Source: Parasponia andersonii (taxonomy: Eukaryota > Streptophyta > Magnoliopsida > Rosales > Cannabaceae). Taken from it: a stretch of DNA of 64,000 nucleotides. A program made the translations under genes and the position numbers. A model generated the notes under the pieces. The model did no database searches. It was given only the letters and a program-made list of their open reading frames with translations, and was not told the origin of the DNA. The DNA lies in the NCBI GenBank assembly GCA_002914805.1, contig JXTB01000130.1:629954-693953 (forward strand). Direction: 5' to 3'. Below, piece after piece: positions 59,601-64,000 of the stretch (position 1 is the first letter of the stretch; each line of letters opens with the position of its first letter).

Positions 59601-62600
59601 TTCACAATGCTTGAAATTATATGTGTAATATGATTATAACGTTAAATTTTATTATGTGAGAAAACCATAATTGTTCCTTGTTTTAACTTAGAAATTCTAA
59701 GTTGATTTTCGTTAGTAATAAATTAATTCTACAAAGAAAACATTATATACATCAATATGACTTAGGTCACTTAAATAAAAATATGACATGTTTATGTCAT
59801 ATTATAAATTATTATATCTTATAACCTAAAGTAAATGGATGCACGAAAATAGTCCCATGAGACAATTTAAATAGCTAGAATTTAAGTATACAAAGAATTA
59901 AGTAGATAAATCAATCCAATGGTAGAAAATAAGATGTAGAAAAAGATGAAGACTAGTGAGATTTTATCTTAGGGAGATGATAACTTTAAATTAGCGGAAT
60001 AGAAAATATAAGGAAAAAAGGAATAAAGTTTGTAGGCAATTCTAAAAAACTAAAAATATAGACAAAATTAATCGATAACTTTTATCTCTAAAATAATTCA
60101 AAAGCTAAGAAAAGGAAAATAAGAATGGAGACTTTCTTAGGAAGTTAGTGACCATAATTCAAAGAAAAAGATGTAAACAAAACTAATTAGTAGCTTTTGT
60201 CTCCAAAATATTTAGAAGGTAAGAAAAAGAAAAATATAAAGGAGATTTTCTTTAGTAGTTAGTGGTATTGGATATTAAAAATTTGAAAAAGAGGAGCAAT
60301 TAGAGAGAAAGACAAAGGTAGTGGATTGAGTAAATAATTAAAAGATGAGATAGTAGAAAAACATAAATAAATAAATAAAAATAACACAATGTAGTACGAT
60401 GCCCTCCATCTTTGTACTTTAAAAAAACCCTTCATTTGGCAATTGAAAATCCATCCCTTTATTTGGCAATTAGAAATCCATACTCAACCTTTCAATTACT
60501 TCACCAAAACCATCTTCACCTTTCTTATCTTCATTTTTCTAAAAGAAAACTAAAAGGAAAAAAAAAACTCTTTCTACCTCACTTTCTTCCAAACTCATAA
60601 GAACTATAATATATTACCAATTATCCTTGTTTTTCCTACAAAGACTCTAGAAATTAAGAATTGTAATTAAGAGAAAGAGAGTACCGAGTTTTATGATGGA
60701 GACGTAAAGAAGAAGAAAGAAAGATCTTTAAAAAGTAGGTTGCATGAACATATTTAAGTTTATTAAGATTTTTAGCTTTAAAATTATGAAAAGTCTAATT
60801 TTAGTATTTTGACTTCTAGTGAAATATTGATACTTGGAAAAATTCCTAAGCACTCTAAGAAAGAAGAAGCCTAAAAGATAAATATTCCCTCACTTTGCTT
60901 GTTATGTATTTAAAAAGATATTACAAAGAAATAAATAGATAATAATATATTTAATCTATTTTAGATGTTATATAATTTATTTTTATATCAATGCTTATTT
61001 TGTTAATTTCTTAAGCCTTTAATTATGAATACTTTGTGATAATAAAGGTTAAAAAAAAATAATAATAATAATAGTAAAATAAAATCAAAATGACTAAACT
61101 CAAAAATAGAAGATTTTTAAGTGAAAGACTCTAAAATAAAATACACATAAAAATGAACCAAGATTAATTATTTAGACTTCGATCCTTAAGAACAGAGTTT
61201 TACCCATTAAAAAAGCTATACAAAAATTAAAAAGAATTGCTCAACTTGAAGGCACTAAAATATAAATATTTTGAGTATTTTGGGTCAAAAGTATAATTTT
61301 GACAAAATATGGGTCAAATCTATGAGAACGTTATTTTAAGAAATTTTATAACTATATTAAAGTGTAAAAATAAATAAAGAAAAAATCTTTAATGAAAAGA
61401 TAAGCTATAACTCAAGGTCTATCTTTTGAGGGTATAAATGTTAGAAATCTTAAGATTATGACCAAAAATATAAATTATAAAACTTGAAATTTTAGGTGGG
61501 AGATTTGATATAAGAATAAATAGAAAACTTTATTTTTGATCTCTAATCGGGATAAGAAAAGATTTACCTAAGTTTAGGACATGAAATCAATAATAGAAAT
61601 TAAAAGATATATACCTCTAATTGCATTTAGCCTAAGTTTAGTTATGGGCTTAAGAAGAATGAAAAATATCTAATAATATGTCTAGTCTAAAATATGATTT
61701 TACATTTAAAATTTATGTATCCATTGGTGTGTTTGGTCAACTTATCATATTAAGACCCATGATTATGAATAAAGTAATTAATAAAGAATAATTTAAAGTG
61801 ATTGATGAATAGCAAAATAACTAAGGAAACTTAACCAATTAAGGATGATATTAATCAAATCTTCAACTATAGTTTTGATTGACTAGAAAGATCGCCATGA
61901 TAAGAGTTAAGGAAAATTAAATCTCATCCATCTAACTTGAAGGTATAAATTAATCAAATAATATAATACAACATTGTTTCTCAAATGTAAAGTTTTATAT
62001 TTGATCAAGACTGAATCTTAGTTGTCTTAGACCCACTAAGTAATTGGGAAATTTAGGGGGAAAGCAAGTATAAGTCTACTTTAAATTATTCTAACAATTA
62101 GAGTATGCATACATCAGGGTAAAACTCTAACCTAGATGTACGTAATTAATGAGTGGAACTAGAATAATCACATTACGAGATAAGTATAATCTCACCTACA
62201 GGATGGATGGTTTTGAAAATATTTCTTGTTTACAGTATGATGTGTTTGAGATTATTTCATGTGATAACTTGTCTTCATATTTATTATTGTGTGGCCTACG
62301 TATAATATGAAAAATACTTATATAAATATATTTCCTATACTATTAATTAAAATGATATATGCCTATTTTAAAATATTATTATGTTAAAATACTCTAAGCA
62401 TACTTTAACAAAAGAAATGCTATGATAGTAGAATATAAAGTTTGGGTTTATTGTTGAAGTATACCTACTAATGTTAAGAGAAGACTAAATAAAATAAGAA
62501 TTTATAGTTGTTGTACAAACCTCCATTAGGTGAGAATATCCTAGTGAAGATAAGACTGACCCCCCATAGGTAAGGATTCTTGAGAAAAAGTATGTTAAGT

Positions 62601-63557
62601 TTATGACTATAGGTATTTTTAGTTAAGTCGCTCTCCTGGTTCCCTATTCGGTAGTGCATACTAAGTACATACTCCAAGGCCCATAAGAAAAATGAAAGAC
62701 TCTGTGATAAATAATGAGATAAAATAATGATATAATATCTTATAATAAAGTATAAAGTAATGATTTCATAAAACAGTATAATCGGACTTTCATAAAAAGA
62801 TTGTTTGTTTATGAATAAAATATTTTGTGAGAATTACAGTGTACTTACTGATCAAAAGCTCACATTGTGTGAGTATCTATGTTGTAGGTACTAAAAGAAA
62901 GAAAACTTTGATTTGATTGATAGGTTAGCTAGAATTGAGGTATGGATTAATACGAGGCACGAGTAATGAAATACTACCATTAAATTATTTCAGCATATGT
63001 TCTTACTATGAGACATATGATTTCAATTATGTAAGCTTGATATTGTTTGAAAACATATTTATAACTTAGCATTTTATTTCACAATGCATGATTTTATTAA
63101 GTTGAACTTGAAAATATATTTTGATTGAATTGAGTTTAAACAAGCATTTTTCAATATGAAAATATCTAAAAGTGAAAATGTTTTGATTTGAATAAATGCA
63201 AAACTCAAAGGGTTCTATCAAAATGATCTAAACTCTCTAAGCAGAACTTGGGACTTAAGTAGTTCACATGTGACCTCTCTCTTCACCTGGGAGCCCTTTA
63301 TAGTTGCGCATTATTTAAATTACCCCAAGTAAAAAGTTTATAAATAAATTTAAACAAAGGTTACTAAACCATCCTGAAGCATTTAACATGTTTTCAAAAA
63401 TTATCTAATTAAGTAAATAGTTAGCTATGAATATCTCTTAAAAAGAAATAAAAGTACATTTAAAAAAATATCATAAATTTTTAGAGTCTAAGTTTCTATT
63501 TTTAAATCAGTAGATTAAGATTATATGTAATTAATAGTCTAAAAAGTCAGGTCGTTA
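59600..63557 (+). repeat. Long Tekay/Del-type LTR and AT-rich repeat debris
   Basis: The right boundary is set by the primer site at 63560. The block at 62846-62905 (TACTTACTGATCAAAAGCTCAC...GGTACTAAAAGAAAG) corresponds to the shared Tekay/Del LTR block. The left boundary is unclear, somewhere between 59.6 and about 61.4 kb. An imperfect direct duplication lies at about 60058-60150 and 60178-60270. No gene is seen; the frame at 62474-62677 (-) has no recognisable motif. Confidence 0.45.
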
Positions 63558-63856
63558 AGTTGGTATCAGAGAGGGTATCTTGCCATCCTACCTCGCATCA
63601 CTCCGCAATATTTCACACAACTCAAGTAGAAATTTCGCTTAGTATGTTATTTAATCTTAAGTACGTATTATGTAGTAGTAATGGACTCCTCGATAATTGA
63701 CATCCAATAGACTGAGAGATTACCTAAGTTAAACTTTTTGGAGCTACAGTAGTGGTTGTCTTTAGATAAGATGACCACTATACTACCTTGGAGAACCTAC
63801 ACCCGGAGCATTAGAATTTGGCTTCATGAAATGGAGCAACTATTATGTGCATGTCA
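63558..63856 (+). mobile_element. Start of the internal region of a gypsy element: primer site and leader/gag start
   Basis: AGTTGGTATCAGAG at 63558-63571 is the tRNA-Met primer site, directly after the LTR end GTCGTTA. A possible gag ATG lies at 63680, but a stop follows after nine codons. The element is interrupted at 63857. Confidence 0.6.
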
Positions 63857-64000
63857 TATGGTGCCTAAGATTCTCACATGCATATTAAGCCAACAATAAA
63901 CATGTTTTAATTGCATATTAGGCATCAAGTAGTCATTAATACAACTTTCATAGTAACATGCTCATTCATTATGTTATGTGCATTTACATACATGTTATTA
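63857..64000 (+). repeat. 5' end of an LTR of the family seen solo at 28716-31685
   Basis: TATGGTGCCTAAGATTCTCAC and the next 120 bases match the minus strand of 31685-31545 with few differences. It runs off the right edge, so a full element or solo LTR lies beyond. Confidence 0.75.

Noticed and set aside
1..64000. tRNA, rRNA or other structured RNA genes
   Set aside because: I found no convincing A/B-box cloverleaf or rRNA sequence. The TGGTATCAGAG motifs are primer sites complementary to tRNA-Met, not tRNA genes.

Overview
This is nuclear DNA from a flowering plant, most likely a eudicot. It is AT-rich, has no operons or ribosome binding sites, and most of it is decayed LTR retrotransposons of recognisably plant lineages: Ty3/gypsy Tat-like and Tekay/Del-like, Ty1/copia SIRE/Maximus-like and a second copia type, plus a TRIM and a MITE. 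I cannot name the species. The window is a gene-poor nested-repeat region, and I found no defence system or metabolic cluster.

Layout. 1-253 (-): probable first exons of a host gene leaving the left edge. 786-1412: a lone LTR. 2403-3103: a miniature TRIM inside a composite repeat with inverted ends. 3692-3880 (-): the best host gene, a 62-residue secreted peptide precursor with TATA box and poly(A) signal. 5313-18012 (-): a structurally complete, coding-dead Tat-lineage element of 12.7 kb with ATTAT target duplications. It carries gag, protease, RT, RNase H, a second RNase H and integrase on the minus strand, two tandem arrays after integrase, and on the opposite strand a promoter-equipped, spliced antisense gene (6436-9650). 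18480-19430: a copia remnant with a 15-residue repeat. 19731-21268: an LTR fragment, a MITE and a MITE fragment. 21269-26640 (-): the 3' part of a Tekay/Del-like element (element A).

26645-58341 is one nest. The outer element is a SIRE-like copia (C1, plus strand). Its RT is split by a solo LTR (28716-31685), and its extra ORF is split by a second copia (C2, 35446-56410). C2 is itself broken by a solo-LTR-like insert in its 5' LTR (35748-37380), by a Tekay/Del-like gypsy (element B, 40880-51786, which holds another insert at about 47380-49085), and by a solo LTR with perfect GAATA duplications (52223-53715). C1 resumes at 56411 and its 3' LTR is cut at 58342 by another LTR. From about 59.6 kb to the right edge lie a long Tekay/Del-type LTR, its primer binding site at 63560, the start of an internal region, and the first bases of the LTR family seen solo at 28716-31685.

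All retroelement reading frames carry stops or frameshifts, so none should be autonomous. The most interesting items are the antisense spliced gene and satellite-like arrays in the Tat element, a hairpin with paired base changes at the start of one LTR family, the composite TRIM, the secreted peptide gene and the nesting chronology. All similarity statements come from reading the sequence by eye, without database searches.
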